From Candidatus Methanophagales archaeon (GTDB taxonomy: Archaea > Halobacteriota > Syntropharchaeia > Alkanophagales > Methanospirareceae): DNA of 38,279 nucleotides. The first letter of the stretch is position 1. Each line of letters begins with the position of its first letter. The stretch lies in the NCBI GenBank assembly GCA_017883965.1, contig JAFNKG010000017.1, forward strand, positions 1-38,279, given 5' to 3'. Below, piece by piece: positions 1 through 10,747 of this stretch. The notes under the pieces are model-generated. The model was given only the letters and a program-made list of their open reading frames with translations. It was not told the DNA's origin and ran no database searches. A program made the translations under genes and the position numbers.

Positions 1-99
1 GTTCCCCTATATGGTGTAAGGGGCTTGATGGTCGAATTGAAATTGATTAGCTAGGATATGGCTTGGGCAACAAGCTAGATAAGAGTTTTACTACACAAC

Positions 100-363
100 C
101 GATAATGGATGACATATGGAATAATATACAAAAACCTGCGTTTTAATCACGGATCTTAGTGAGAGAAACCAAATGTATTTTATGAGCTTGGACTTGCACA
201 TGCTATTAACAAAGAAGTAATTTTAATTACACTAAATCGAGATGATATCCTATTTGATTTTCAGCATTGGAAAGTTATCATTTATAATGACTCAATATCT
301 AGAGGGAAAAAATTAGAAAAAAGATTAAAGGATACTTTAGAAACAGTATTAGGAGAAAATTGA
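100..363 (+). pseudogene. Decayed C-terminal part of a TIR-like / nucleotide-binding domain protein
   Basis: Reading across frameshifts gives ...DKSFTTQPIMDDIWNNIQKPAF / ITDLSERN / NVFYELGLAHAINKEVILITLNRDDILFDFQHWKVIIYNDSISRGKKLEKRLKDTLETVLGEN*; the D-L-S-x-R-N-(P)-N-V-F-Y-E-L-G-L-A-H-A signature is typical of TIR-like nucleotide-binding proteins. No intact ORF in the track. Confidence 0.6.
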
Positions 364-519
364 GTATACTAACGGAGTATAACAAAGTATATCTGGCTTC
401 TATGCTTCGCAACTTTCTAAAAAAGCTGAAAACGGTAGACATAGGACTTGATGTGTCGCACCCAGCCAGATATTGGATTACCAAAATAAATTGCATCTTT
501 CTTTAAATGTGATTAGGAA

Positions 520-1875
520 GTGAAAGGGTGGAAAAGGAGAAACAACCAAATGAAACATGAATTCCTAACCATGGTCTTGAATGACATTAAGCGAAATGCA
601 GAACTTTCTTGGTTTTTCAAGCACCTGTGGGTACCAGATTTAACGTTGGCAAAACTGTTCTTTGCCCATCGGGCTCAATTATTCCCCACAGAGGGATCTG
701 TGAGCCTTCCGCTTCTCTTCTGGGACAATCTTGAGGCTGATCAACTTCAACCAAGCGACATCGCGGTAGTAAAGACTGCTGCAGAACTTGGGGCTATAAA
801 GAGTAATCAATGGTATACAATGATTCAAAAAATATTCAAAAACTTATTCGGAGCATTCAAAGATCTTGTTTTGTACTTCCTAATTGAATTCATTCGCCGA
901 AACGAGCAGTTGTGCAAGTTGGTCGAAAGTGAGAAGTTCTCATTCCGTATAATGAAAGAAACCCTTACAAACTATGAAACACTGGATCTTGAACTATTTG
1001 ACCAATTCCAAGAAAAAGGATCTAAGTTTAAAGAGCTAGCAGATTTTGAAATAGACGATCCCATAGCAAAATCCAAGCTAAAGCAGGTGGCTGAGACAAT
1101 TGAGGACTCATTCTTAGGAAACGTTTCAGAGATCGTGCCGGGGTTTGTGCGAGTGTTAAGCGACTATGCCACCCTTCTGGCACCGGTATACTATGGTTGG
1201 CACAAACATCTTGTGCAGTTACGCAAGACCCAAGATGTTAGCCCTGAAGAATATACTAGGATACTCTCTAATTTGTACACCCTCGATCTAGTGCAAAATA
1301 TTAGTACTTTTGTATGGTGTCGAAGTTGTCGGGACTCTCCCCAAATTTATCAATCGGCTTCACAAATTAGTCCAGACCATCTAAAAATGGCTTGCTTGAA
1401 TTGTGAGAGGGAAATGGATATAGGATCCATCTTCAGGCTTCATGAAACGATTCCGAACTGCATTTTATCACAAGATGGTCTGCTTTGCATTGCTGTTGCA
1501 TGGCTCCTAGATAAACGCGAAATTGCATACAAATACGCTCAAAAAGGAACAAGTGAGTATGATTTCATCTGTACAATCCCAAAAGGGACTGTTTTGATCG
1601 AATGCAAAATGTTCCGAACCGATAGAGAAGAACCCGCGGTAGTCACAAATCTTGAACAAGGTATCATACAAATGGTGCGGCACGTTGAGGAACTGCGCAC
1701 TGAAGGCATGGACATAGTGGGAATGCATCTTTTTTGTAACTATGAATCGGATATTCTCCTAAATGCTGTTGAGACGCTAAAACAAAAGCCCAAATCTGGC
1801 AAAAGAATTCAGGATTATAACATTGTAATCACAAGTTATGCAGACATCCCGGATCTCCTCAAAGCATTCAAATAG
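520..1875 (+). CDS. Zinc-ribbon containing PD-(D/E)XK nuclease-like protein
   Basis: 451-aa ORF; WCRSC...ACLNC zinc-ribbon-like cysteines, then YDFICTIPKGTVLIECKMF matching D...ExK of the PD-(D/E)XK fold. Start may be GTG 520 or the ATG at 550. Confidence 0.65.
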   Translation: MKGWKRRNNQMKHEFLTMVLNDIKRNAELSWFFKHLWVPDLTLAKLFFAHRAQLFPTEGSVSLPLLFWDNLEADQLQPSDIAVVKTAAELGAIKSNQWYTMIQKIFKNLFGAFKDLVLYFLIEFIRRNEQLCKLVESEKFSFRIMKETLTNYETLDLELFDQFQEKGSKFKELADFEIDDPIAKSKLKQVAETIEDSFLGNVSEIVPGFVRVLSDYATLLAPVYYGWHKHLVQLRKTQDVSPEEYTRILSNLYTLDLVQNISTFVWCRSCRDSPQIYQSASQISPDHLKMACLNCEREMDIGSIFRLHETIPNCILSQDGLLCIAVAWLLDKREIAYKYAQKGTSEYDFICTIPKGTVLIECKMFRTDREEPAVVTNLEQGIIQMVRHVEELRTEGMDIVGMHLFCNYESDILLNAVETLKQKPKSGKRIQDYNIVITSYADIPDLLKAFK

Positions 1876-1953
1876 TCATTTGTATATTGAACTCATAGTT
1901 AATGGAACTATCTAACTTTTTATCTGCCGCCTTCAACAAGATCACGGGACCTT

Positions 1954-4900
1954 TTGAAAACAATGGCAGTCTTCTTTGAACAGACCGAATACCCCGAGAA
2001 GCGAAAAGACGAGAATTTTCTACAAGGGTTAGGGGATACTAAGGAGTTCAAGGCCCGATACGTATTCCAGCTCGATCTTTCGGAGAAGGGAGTACAAACC
2101 CATTGGGGAGTAATCAAACATTCTATTTTTGGGGAGTCGGAGGTTGAACCGTGTGTCAGATCCCTCTTGGGCAATATTGCTTCAGACTATCACTTACCAA
2201 CGAGCAGTTTTAAGCAGGTCAAGAAGCCGCCTTGGTGGTGGTTGGCCCCCCAAGCCACGGTGGCCTTTGAACTGCAACCCTCTGTCAAACTTTATGAAAC
2301 CCAAGTTACAATCCGACAGTATCCCGTCCAAGTGATTGATACCCACCGGAAGGCGCAACACCTCTTAGAGCTGGTTCGGATCATTGCCCAGAAGAGCAAA
2401 CCGCCCATCTACCCCTTGGCGGTACAGATCCTGTTACAACCGGCGCGCCCGGGCTCTACTCGGATGCGGAAGCAAAAACGACGGCCAGGCGAGCAGTGGA
2501 CGGAAGATAGCTATAAGATCACTCAACAAGAAGTCCGTATTGCGGAACACCAGCGGGGGAAGGTCTATGGGTATTTTAAAGTAACCGTCCGCATCTTGGC
2601 TCCGAAGCTGGCTATTCATCTGTTGGCAGCTGTTAATAAAGAGTTTTCATTTAAAAAAGCCGGCGCCCGTAAAGCTATTGCCCGCTTCAACACTTGGACA
2701 TTTGGTAAGAAAGTTGGGATGTCCACAATTACGCTAAAGCGTTTATTAAATATCCCTACCGGAGACGTGTTCGGACGGGAGTTCTTGAAGGCACCCACGG
2801 TTTCAAAATTTCAGGGCCGGATTCACCGCACCGAGCCTTTCGAGGACGAAGGGTATCTATTGGGCTATGACGACGACGGTCAACCGATTCACATCACAGA
2901 TCATATGTTACGCAGCCATATCATAGTAGTGGGTGCAACAGGGATCGGCAAGACCAGCACGTTACGCCAGCTTGCGAGGGAGTTATCGTTCAATAGGTCA
3001 AACCGCCTCTTGGTAATGGATTTTGCCGGAGAATATGGTACTCTGCTGAAGGAAGGTGGTTTTATTCTACTCCGTCCAGGCTCGACGGACTTCCCGCTGG
3101 GATCAACTTTCTGGACTGAGCGCAGACATTAGAGATCAGTCCTTCTGTAGCGACAGGGTGGATCATGAAGATCCTGAACAACTTTGTCCGCCGCCAGGGG
3201 GAATTCACCCCTAAGATGCGGTCGATGCTGCGGCAGGCAATCCAGCGCCTATTGGAAAAGGGAGGCACCCTCTTCGATCTGGTCAAGAGCTTAGAAAGTA
3301 TGCGCACGGAACTGCGCGGGGCACGCCGCGAGATCAGGGCGAAAGTTGGGAGATTCGAACCTCTCACCGAGGACGAGGAGGCACTGTTGGCAGACCAACC
3401 GAGTTACGATCTTACGGTGGAGGCCCTCATCAATCGGCTCATCGAACTCTATCAAAGCCCCCTCCGCAACGTCTTCTATGTCGAACGCACGACCGTAAGC
3501 CCGGACGACCTGCTGACGCACAATATTGTCATAGACTTAAAATTCCTTCAAGAGCAGCAAGTCTCCCGCGATCTGATCCAGTTGTTCATGGAGTTCCTGC
3601 TCCTCTACATCTTTCAGACGGTGATTGAACGCCACAAGGGCCGTTCCTCACTGCGCAATATTATTCTTATCGAGGAAGCGCAGCAACTCACCCCTGAAGT
3701 GTTTCAGAAGCCGACGGCGATAGACGGGACGCAATCGGAATCAATGTTGGGGACGTTGGGAGGGTTTGGGTTGTCCTTCATCTTCGTGTCTGCGCAACCC
3801 CACAAGGTGAGTCAAGCCATCCTAACGAACACCCACACCAGCTTGGTCTTCGGCATGAGCCGGGGTGCAGAGGCGCACACCTTCGCTCGGAAGTTGGGAG
3901 TAGCCCAGAAGGAAGTTGCGCTGCTTCAATGGGGGACGCTCCTCTTGACCTCCCGGGGAAAAGGGGTTTCGAAGGTAACTGCAAACATTCAAGGCGCCTT
4001 AAGCGAAGCCGAACAGAGGGCTGTGGAGGAGTTTCAGCTCCAATTCCTTCCTGATCTCCTGAAGAAAACCCGCGCCCACTACACGCCGTTACCAGCCCCT
4101 CCGAAAGGGGAATACGCTAAGGTAATGGACGCGATTGAATCCTATACAGTTCGGAGCGAAGAGCAACCCACCGAGTCTAAGAGAGAGCTTGGGTGTTGGG
4201 CTCAATCCTATTGTCAATTATGCAAGAGAAACTCCCGAATCTTCAAGGATGCCCTTACTCTTGCAAAGAAGTTTTGGAAGCGAACAAACAAAGGGCAACT
4301 CCGATCCATGCTAAAGCTCTATCCACAACACCCCGAAACCTTATACCAAGGACTACTCACCTTTATCCAGCAGCAAAAAGGAGATAATGCGGTTTCCAAT
4401 CCAGAACTAGTCGCGTTCTGCGCGCACTGGTGTCTCTTCGAGATGGCCTGTACCAGCAAGACGACGATGGCGGTCTGTCAAGACCTTCTTACAATGGGTG
4501 AAGAGGAACTTGTCCGCCACTTGGTCGACCTGCCCGGTGTTAAGCGTCTCCTTACGTTAGGGACGCAACTGCTCGACATGACACGAACAGCTTTTTCAAT
4601 CCATGATGCCTTTTGTGGGTTATGCCCCCTGGAGAAGGGCCTCCGCGAGATGTTTTGCGCCCGATACCGAGATAAAGCGTTCACCCTCCTTCAGGATGAA
4701 CCCCTCCTCCAGCGCCTGCAGCGCGCCTATAACACCGAATACCGCCTATTCCTCCAAACATGTTTTGATGAGTTGATCTCCAAAAATCCCAGCGTTTGTT
4801 ATTGCCTTGCTACCTCGTTCCTACGCGGTGTCCGGATCACACCGAAGCAACGCCAGGTACTGATTGAACAGACGGAAACCTTCTTAGCCAAGCAGGAGAC

Positions 4901-6002
4901 AGCCACCCCCCCGATAGAAACCCGCTTGCGAGAGGCCGCAGAGGATGTTCGGCAGATCGTCGCGGAGGATCTACTGAAAATTGAGGTACAAACTCTATCC
5001 TTAGGAACAGCTTACCGTGTTGCTAGCGCGATAAATGGCGGGCGGATTTGGGCGTTTGCGGTTCAAATCTTGGGAGCGGCGGTTGCTTACCACGAAGAGG
5101 GGAAAATTCCTACCGATTTTCCGGTTTCCGCCCTTCCTTCGATGTTGGGGGAATTACATCGGTGGGGATGGTGGTTCACCCCGGAGCAACGGGAACGATA
5201 TCTTCACCTCCTAAGAGAACCATCTTTGGAACGCCCCAGCTCCAAGTCAAGGGTAGAGAACGCTTTTTTGGAGGACGAAATTGAAACTGTAGATCTTAGT
5301 GTTGCCAGAACTTCGGAGATTGACCGCGCCATTGAGGTTATTGAGGAGATTTTTGCGCAACACAGAGGGATTGTGTCGCGGGGGGAGTTCATACAACAGT
5401 TAAGCGATATGGGTGAAGGAATAACTCAAAGAGTGTTTTACAAGATCATCGACAAACTTGGGGCCAAAAAATTTCGACTTGCCATCCAGAAACACGGCCA
5501 AGATCCTTCCCAAGTGAGGCCAGAAACCCACTTCGTGTCTCCTGCTTATCACAAGATCGATAACCTCCTTGATATGTCCGGCGTGATCCATGATTTTTGT
5601 TTGCAAGGAGTGAAGAATTTTCTCGCCATGAATTGTTCCGTTAAAGACGGAGGTCGCCACGATTTAGAAGATGAAAAACTAGGGATCAGCGACCTGTGGG
5701 CGACCTACGGGAAACGGATAACATACATAGAATTTACCACCGGAGGGCCGAAGGCGATGCGAACGGCAATCCAAAAGATCTCTAAGCACATAAGCGCTAA
5801 CAAACCTGTTCTTCTAGTTAGCCTAGAAAAGCCGCCGCGACGCCGACAATCGGGAGTGAGTGTCAAGTCCAATCGGCGAGAAGCGCTGGAAATAGCCGCT
5901 GAAGAGAAAATCGTAATTAAAGTCTTCACGTTAACCAACCTTAATGAATTACTAGCTTGGTGTATGGAGGGTAAACTGCAATATGACCACCCAATAAGGT
6001 GA
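1954..6002 (+). pseudogene. HerA/FtsK-like ATPase with long C-terminal extension, split by an apparent single-base frameshift near 3120
   Basis: ORF 1954-3132 has Walker A GATGIGKTSTLRQLA and LLVMDFAGEYG and ends abruptly; ORF 3165-6002 has ILIEEAQQL (Walker B-like) and FVSAQPHKVSQAILTNTHTSLVFGM. The second frame is open from 3120 (AQTLEISPSVATGWIMKILNNFV...), so a 1-nt shift joins them. Confidence 0.75.
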
Positions 6003-6217
6003 TGGAAATGGAACAGAAGAATCTTAGGCCCTTTAAAAATGTATTACCCTTGTTCGATCGACAAGCACTTATTGTTGGGACAAAAAAGATTCAGCAAAAC
6101 ATGAGAAAGATCGATCTGAAATTCCTGTAGCCCAGAACGATCGCGGAGCTCGCAGAAAACATTCGAGTACTAGCAGCGATCGTTGAGGTTGTTGTAAATA
6201 AAACATTATCCATATAA
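6002..6217 (+). other. Small ORF (71 codons) with one in-frame TAG at codon 43, start overlapping the HerA-like stop
   Basis: MEMEQKNLRPFKNVLPLFDRQALIVGTKKIQQNMRKIDLKFL*PRTIAELAENIRVLAAIVEVVVNKTLSI*; ATG at 6002 overlaps TGA 6000-6002. Confidence 0.3.
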
Positions 6218-6370
6218 GATTTTTCCACCCCCGGTTTCGGTAGTATCACAGTATTTTTAGGTTTAGCCTTCTAAAGACCAACTGACGCGGAGACGAAAGG
6301 TTCAAACGAAGCAACCGAGTTCACCACACTCGTTTTGTTCTTCTTTGAGCCCGTCAATTCAAAAAATCTT

Positions 6371-6619
6371 TTATCCTGTTGAAGTGTTATTCTCTTCTAG
6401 GCGGAGCCGCACTAAAGTCGTTTTTTCTGAGCGAATTATTTCCAGATGTAGTGAGTGTTGAATGTAGGTGATCAGCTCAACAACTCCTTTAACAGTCCGG
6501 TAATGCATCCCAGACTGTTTAACGATCTCGGTGAGAGTCATCCCTTCCCCGTGAGGTTTTTTGGCGAGCAAAGCGAAAATCTTCTCGGCCTGTTTTATTG
6601 CTCGAACCATTTCCATCAC
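6371..6619 (-). CDS. Small winged-helix/HTH protein
   Basis: 82 aa, EKIFALLAKKPHGEGMTLTEIVKQSGMHYRTVKGVVELI resembles a wHTH. Confidence 0.55.
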   Translation of the reverse strand: MMEMVRAIKQAEKIFALLAKKPHGEGMTLTEIVKQSGMHYRTVKGVVELITYIQHSLHLEIIRSEKTTLVRLRLEENNTSTG

Positions 6620-6701
6620 TATTTCTTATAATTCAAAAAAAATTATTTAAATATTGTTGATTTTTGATTATAAGAGTTAAGTTACTTACCGAACTCCTTA
6701 T

Positions 6702-7158
6702 TTAAGAATGAATAGATAGTAGAGTAAAGATTTCCTTTCCCAAAGCTACAATTTCTGCTTCAGTTTCTGATTCCAGAGGAGGGAGTTCAGGAAGCTCGGT
6801 GGAAGGTTGAAAATATGGTAGATATGGGATAACGTTCTTAGAGATATCATGAGGTATGATGAGGACAAACTCTCGGATCAAGTGATTGAGTACTACGGGG
6901 ATATCCTCTATTTCTGAACGGTTTAACCAAAAATAAGTATTAAGGACTAAAGTATTTCTCGCACGGGAGCTCATACTCGCATTGAGCGAACACGCCCGGA
7001 TTATCGAGTACAGGGTCCCGACTCTTAATAAAAGAAACTATTATATTTGAAGCGGGTGGACCATAACGCTTTTGAGAGGTGGCGCCCTTCTGATTTTCAA
7101 CTCCGAGTCGAAAGACAATTCCACTCATCAAGTGTTTTATCTTTTTTAAGCCCGTCAA
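6702..7158 (-). pseudogene. Uncharacterised protein, possibly one gene split by a frameshift (72-aa and 90-aa ORFs overlapping)
   Basis: Two overlapping minus ORFs (6940-7158 and 6702-6974) in different frames, each ending or starting at the overlap. Confidence 0.35.
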
Positions 7159-7228
7159 ATTAAAATAACAGTTAAAAAATATTAAAAGAGTGAGAAAATG
7201 TGTATATGTATCTTAAGGATACCCCGAC

Positions 7229-7537
7229 TTAACGATTAAAAAATTCTGTAATGGCTTTTATAACTTCTACAGACTTTTCTCCAACATATTTCAAGTAATT
7301 TATAGTTATTTGTTGTTGGCAAATTCTACAAGAACCTTTAGGAATAATATATTCGGGTAATATTACTGCGGATATTTCCATAGGGATGAAATCGGGGAGG
7401 AGTGAATAATTTTTTTTCGTTCCGCAATAACCACAAAGGGGGTTTTCGCATTTTGCACAAATATAATTTGCTTTTCGTTTTTTACAATTAAAACATAAGC
7501 CTGCATTAGGCTTTCTTCTTTTGGGCAATTTCCTCAT
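7229..7537 (-). CDS. Small cysteine-rich zinc-binding protein
   Basis: 102 aa with CFNCKKRKANYICAKCENPLCGYCG and CRICQQ motifs. Confidence 0.6.
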   Translation of the reverse strand: MRKLPKRRKPNAGLCFNCKKRKANYICAKCENPLCGYCGTKKNYSLLPDFIPMEISAVILPEYIIPKGSCRICQQQITINYLKYVGEKSVEVIKAITEFFNR

Positions 7538-7719
7538 CCCTATAAAGAAAAACTACGCTATGTTCCCACTTGGATGCGTCTAGGACGATGTGGCTAATGT
7601 GGCTCTTCATGGTGCCCACACAGGGCCGAACGGTGCGAAATAGGACCTCCGAAGTCGAACCAATAGAACGGAACCGTTCAATCACTGAGCTTTTTTTGTG
7701 GAGATGTTTTAATTAGGTT

Positions 7720-8373
7720 TTATTCTTTTAGTATTAAGTGCGTATTACAAACGGGACATCTAAAAACCATTTCTTGTGGAATGTGAGCATTATACGATGA
7801 ACGACAATTACTACATACTATATCCCACCCCCTAGGCCTCTCTATAGATTTACCGAAAAGTACATGTCCTGCTATTGCTCCTCCAATTCCCCCCAAAAAC
7901 GCCCCTCCAACTTTATCTTCTTCAGCTAATGCAGCACCAATTCCTGCACCCGTTAAAACGGTCGGCAATATATGAGAATCATCATAGGACTCAATAATGT
8001 TCCTTATGTAACCGAACCAATCTTCAGTCATGGAAAAAATTACATAGTGTCTTAGATACGGTGTCACAACAGAAATGCTATCGAGCTGCGAGTAAGGTTC
8101 AAAGACCCAAATATCCTTATTTTTTGCAATGCCGGTTTCCCAGACGACCCAATCTCTTGTATGAGGTATTTTTTGCACATTCTGGCTTAATATAACAAAT
8201 ACCGCATTTGAATTTTCTATATCTTGCATTACTTTGGGTGATGTTATTTCACCTGTGAGAATTTTCTCAAATTCTTCAAAGACTGCTTTTACCTTAGTGC
8301 CTGCAAATGCACTTGAAAAGAAACCCACTAGATCTTGATCTCTCTTGCTGTGCGATACAAATATCTGCGCCAT
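7720..8373 (-). CDS. TIR-domain protein with glycine-zipper segment and C-terminal zinc ribbon
   Basis: 217 aa: N-term AQIFVSHSKRDQDLVGFF and WVVWETGIAKNKDIWVFEP (TIR-like), then GAGIGAALAEEDKVGGAFLGGIGGAIAG, then CSNCRSSY...RCPVC. Confidence 0.7.
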   Translation of the reverse strand: MAQIFVSHSKRDQDLVGFFSSAFAGTKVKAVFEEFEKILTGEITSPKVMQDIENSNAVFVILSQNVQKIPHTRDWVVWETGIAKNKDIWVFEPYSQLDSISVVTPYLRHYVIFSMTEDWFGYIRNIIESYDDSHILPTVLTGAGIGAALAEEDKVGGAFLGGIGGAIAGHVLFGKSIERPRGWDIVCSNCRSSYNAHIPQEMVFRCPVCNTHLILKE

Positions 8374-8441
8374 ATTTATTCATCCCCTTTTGCTATGTCG
8401 CCTAACATTCCGGTTCAATTTTCTTTGGATTTGAGTTTGAG

Positions 8442-8736
8442 TTACCACAAAAATCCATTCAAGTCTCTCGTCGTGAAGATTAGACCATTTTCATCCAGGA
8501 GGTCTATGGGAAGGGGGATTCCATCGGATTTTACCTTTATCATCAATTCCCCAAGGTATTCCCGCGTAATGTGGGTGTTCAACAATTTTATACATATACT
8601 CCACAAATGCTGGATGCCAGTCTCTACCTCTCCCCCCATATTTAAGTTGTTTAATTAACGCTAATAACTTCCGTTTTTTTAATTCCTTTTCATCTGGCTT
8701 TTTTCCTAAAAAAGTGTCCAAATACTCAATAGACAA
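8442..8736 (-). pseudogene. Short uncharacterised protein, probably frameshifted
   Basis: 81-aa ORF (8491-8736) ends while the other frame continues PIDLLDENGLIFTTRDLNGFLW*. Confidence 0.3.
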
Positions 8737-8780
8737 ACTATTTGCGCTCCCATAACATCTTACGAAAAAACAATATGGAT

Positions 8781-9746
8781 CTAGGTGCTAGTTAAGGTTT
8801 GGCGTAGTGAGGTTAGTTCTTCCTTTGCTCTCTGAACCCTGCTGTTATGCTCCTTTCTGCTGAGCACCTCGTCTTTATTCCATACTTTCCTTTTTAATAT
8901 AAGGCAGATCTTCCACTTCTTCTCCTTGCAATAGTTCAATAACCATTTAACGTCTTCTTTAGAGAGTTCACTGACCTTTTTTTTAAGTACTGGCCAGGAA
9001 ACTTCACGAGGTCTATAGGTATCGATATACATTAAATCTATATGGTAATCATCGGAAAGATCTGTGAAAAGTTTATGAAGTTGCTTTGCCTCCATCTTCG
9101 CTAACGTTTTCTTGACGTTCTGTTGTTGTTCGATGCATATTCCAAAGTAAAAGTCTCTTTCTGGAGGGCCTCCACTGGCAAGCAGAAAGTTCGCAACTGT
9201 CTTTTTTCTGAAGCAGTGTACTTCATCAGGTTTTTGAACATTTAAATCAAAAGGCTCCCCAATAACCTCTCTATAGGTTAAGAGCGTAACTGCCCTCTGT
9301 CTAACCTTGTACAGATATTCGCTTCTGCTCAATCTTGGACTTACACTGGACTCCAATTCTTCCTTAACTACACCACTGTCATTTATGGACAACAGACCCA
9401 TGCGTAGACGCCCCATCATATTTTTTAACGTCTCCAAGGATCCGGTGTCGAGCTTAGGTGCTGCTAGATAAACGTATGGGAAGACCAGTTGATATTCTCG
9501 GGCTTGGGTTAAGCCAGTTTTCACAAGTGAGTGAATTGGTTTCGTACCTTTGCATTCGACAGCAACTGCTTCGATCTCATATTGTAACTTGTGCTCCTCG
9601 TTAATCCAGCGGAACGCTACAACGTCAGGCCTCACCCCGATATTAAACTCCATTTTGGGTGAGAAATAGCCTTGCTCTTCAAAGTGTGCTTTGACAGCAT
9701 CTTTGACTTCACTCTCTTTCAATTTCAACCCTCTTCGAACACACAT
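8781..9746 (-). CDS. PD-(D/E)XK nuclease-like protein
   Basis: 321 aa; N-term VKDAVKAHFEEQGY...IGVRPDVVAFRW...YEIEAVAVECKG matches (E)-x-x-D...ExK of the restriction-endonuclease fold. Confidence 0.6.
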   Translation of the reverse strand: MCVRRGLKLKESEVKDAVKAHFEEQGYFSPKMEFNIGVRPDVVAFRWINEEHKLQYEIEAVAVECKGTKPIHSLVKTGLTQAREYQLVFPYVYLAAPKLDTGSLETLKNMMGRLRMGLLSINDSGVVKEELESSVSPRLSRSEYLYKVRQRAVTLLTYREVIGEPFDLNVQKPDEVHCFRKKTVANFLLASGGPPERDFYFGICIEQQQNVKKTLAKMEAKQLHKLFTDLSDDYHIDLMYIDTYRPREVSWPVLKKKVSELSKEDVKWLLNYCKEKKWKICLILKRKVWNKDEVLSRKEHNSRVQRAKEELTSLRQTLTST

Positions 9747-9997
9747 GTTAATGTCAAAGACTTTTTTGACATTAGTAGTTATTATTATATAATATAATGA
9801 GCAACATTATTTTTGAATCCCCCCATTTGTTATGTGTAGAAAATCTAAAGTGATTTGATATCTTCAGCTTTTTTAGATTGATTATATGGTTTTAGATCGT
9901 TTCAACAGTCAAATTATGATTCCTATAATATTTTGCAAGGAGGAGTCCTTAGTTTTTTCACCTAGCTTCTTTTTAAAAGCCAGCGGATTTGTTGTAA

Positions 9998-10564
9998 TTG
10001 GCATGTTTTGCCAATTCAATTCATTCCGAAATCAATTTGTTTATTAAATCCTTTATACAAGCTCTAAGTGGAATGTCAAGTGCTAATCTCATCGATTTCA
10101 TCGCAATCGGTGCTTTTATTATAGCGGTTCTCGATCTTTTCTATATATGGTATTCTAACCGTGTCCAAGGCCCTAAATTTCTCCTAGCTGATGTCTGGGT
10201 AGAAAGAGCTTGGATTCCTCCAGCTAATGACCATCCCCCTTCTTGTCGAATAATGTCGTTTTATGCGAATACTGGCGATCGACTTGGTGTAATCTCGACA
10301 CTATCCGCATCCCTCAGAGTGAAAACGAAAGCACAAGAATTTGTGACTGATAGATTAAATTCTTCATTATTAGAGATGCGAATGAAACCGAATTGGTATG
10401 AGAAAAAAGTATTTTCCTTTCTTTTGCCAGTAGAAGCAGAAGGATGGACAGAAGGAGAAATGACGGTGAATGTAAGAATCATTGACCATGAAGGAATACC
10501 AGAGATTACAACTTGGAAATTTAACATAAATTCCTCGAGTTCAGAAAAAGTAGGAGGTAGATGA
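9998..10564 (+). CDS. Membrane-anchored uncharacterised protein
   Basis: 188 aa with hydrophobic FIAIGAFIIAVLDLFYIWY; true start may be ATG at 10070; stop directly precedes the next ORF. Confidence 0.5.
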   Translation: MACFANSIHSEINLFIKSFIQALSGMSSANLIDFIAIGAFIIAVLDLFYIWYSNRVQGPKFLLADVWVERAWIPPANDHPPSCRIMSFYANTGDRLGVISTLSASLRVKTKAQEFVTDRLNSSLLEMRMKPNWYEKKVFSFLLPVEAEGWTEGEMTVNVRIIDHEGIPEITTWKFNINSSSSEKVGGR

Positions 10565-10741
10565 GTGAGTGAAATAACAGGGACAGTTGAATGTCCGCAT
10601 TGCCAACAAAAGTTTCCAGTTCGTGTGCGAATGTGGGGGGATAGCTCCAGAGGTGGAGAAGGGAGAACAGGTTTCCAACTTGCAATAGAACCTCTTTCTT
10701 TAAGACTCCCTGCCGATCGCAAATTAGATGAATTCATGTAA
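10565..10741 (+). CDS. Small CxxC protein ending RLPADRKLDEFM (GTG start, absent from the supplied ORF track)
   Basis: GTG at 10565 right after TGA 10562-10564; VSEITGTVECPHCQQKFPVRVRMWGDSSRGGEGRTGFQLAIEPLSLRLPADRKLDEFM*. Confidence 0.5.
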   Translation: MSEITGTVECPHCQQKFPVRVRMWGDSSRGGEGRTGFQLAIEPLSLRLPADRKLDEFM

Positions 10742-10747
10742 ACAGGG
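10706..10747 (+). repeat. Direct repeat copy 1 (att-like candidate), overlaps the 3' end of the small CxxC gene
   Basis: ctccctgccgatcgcaaattagatgaattcatgtaaacaggg; 2 mismatches to copy 3 over 42 nt, 3 to copy 2. Confidence 0.85.
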
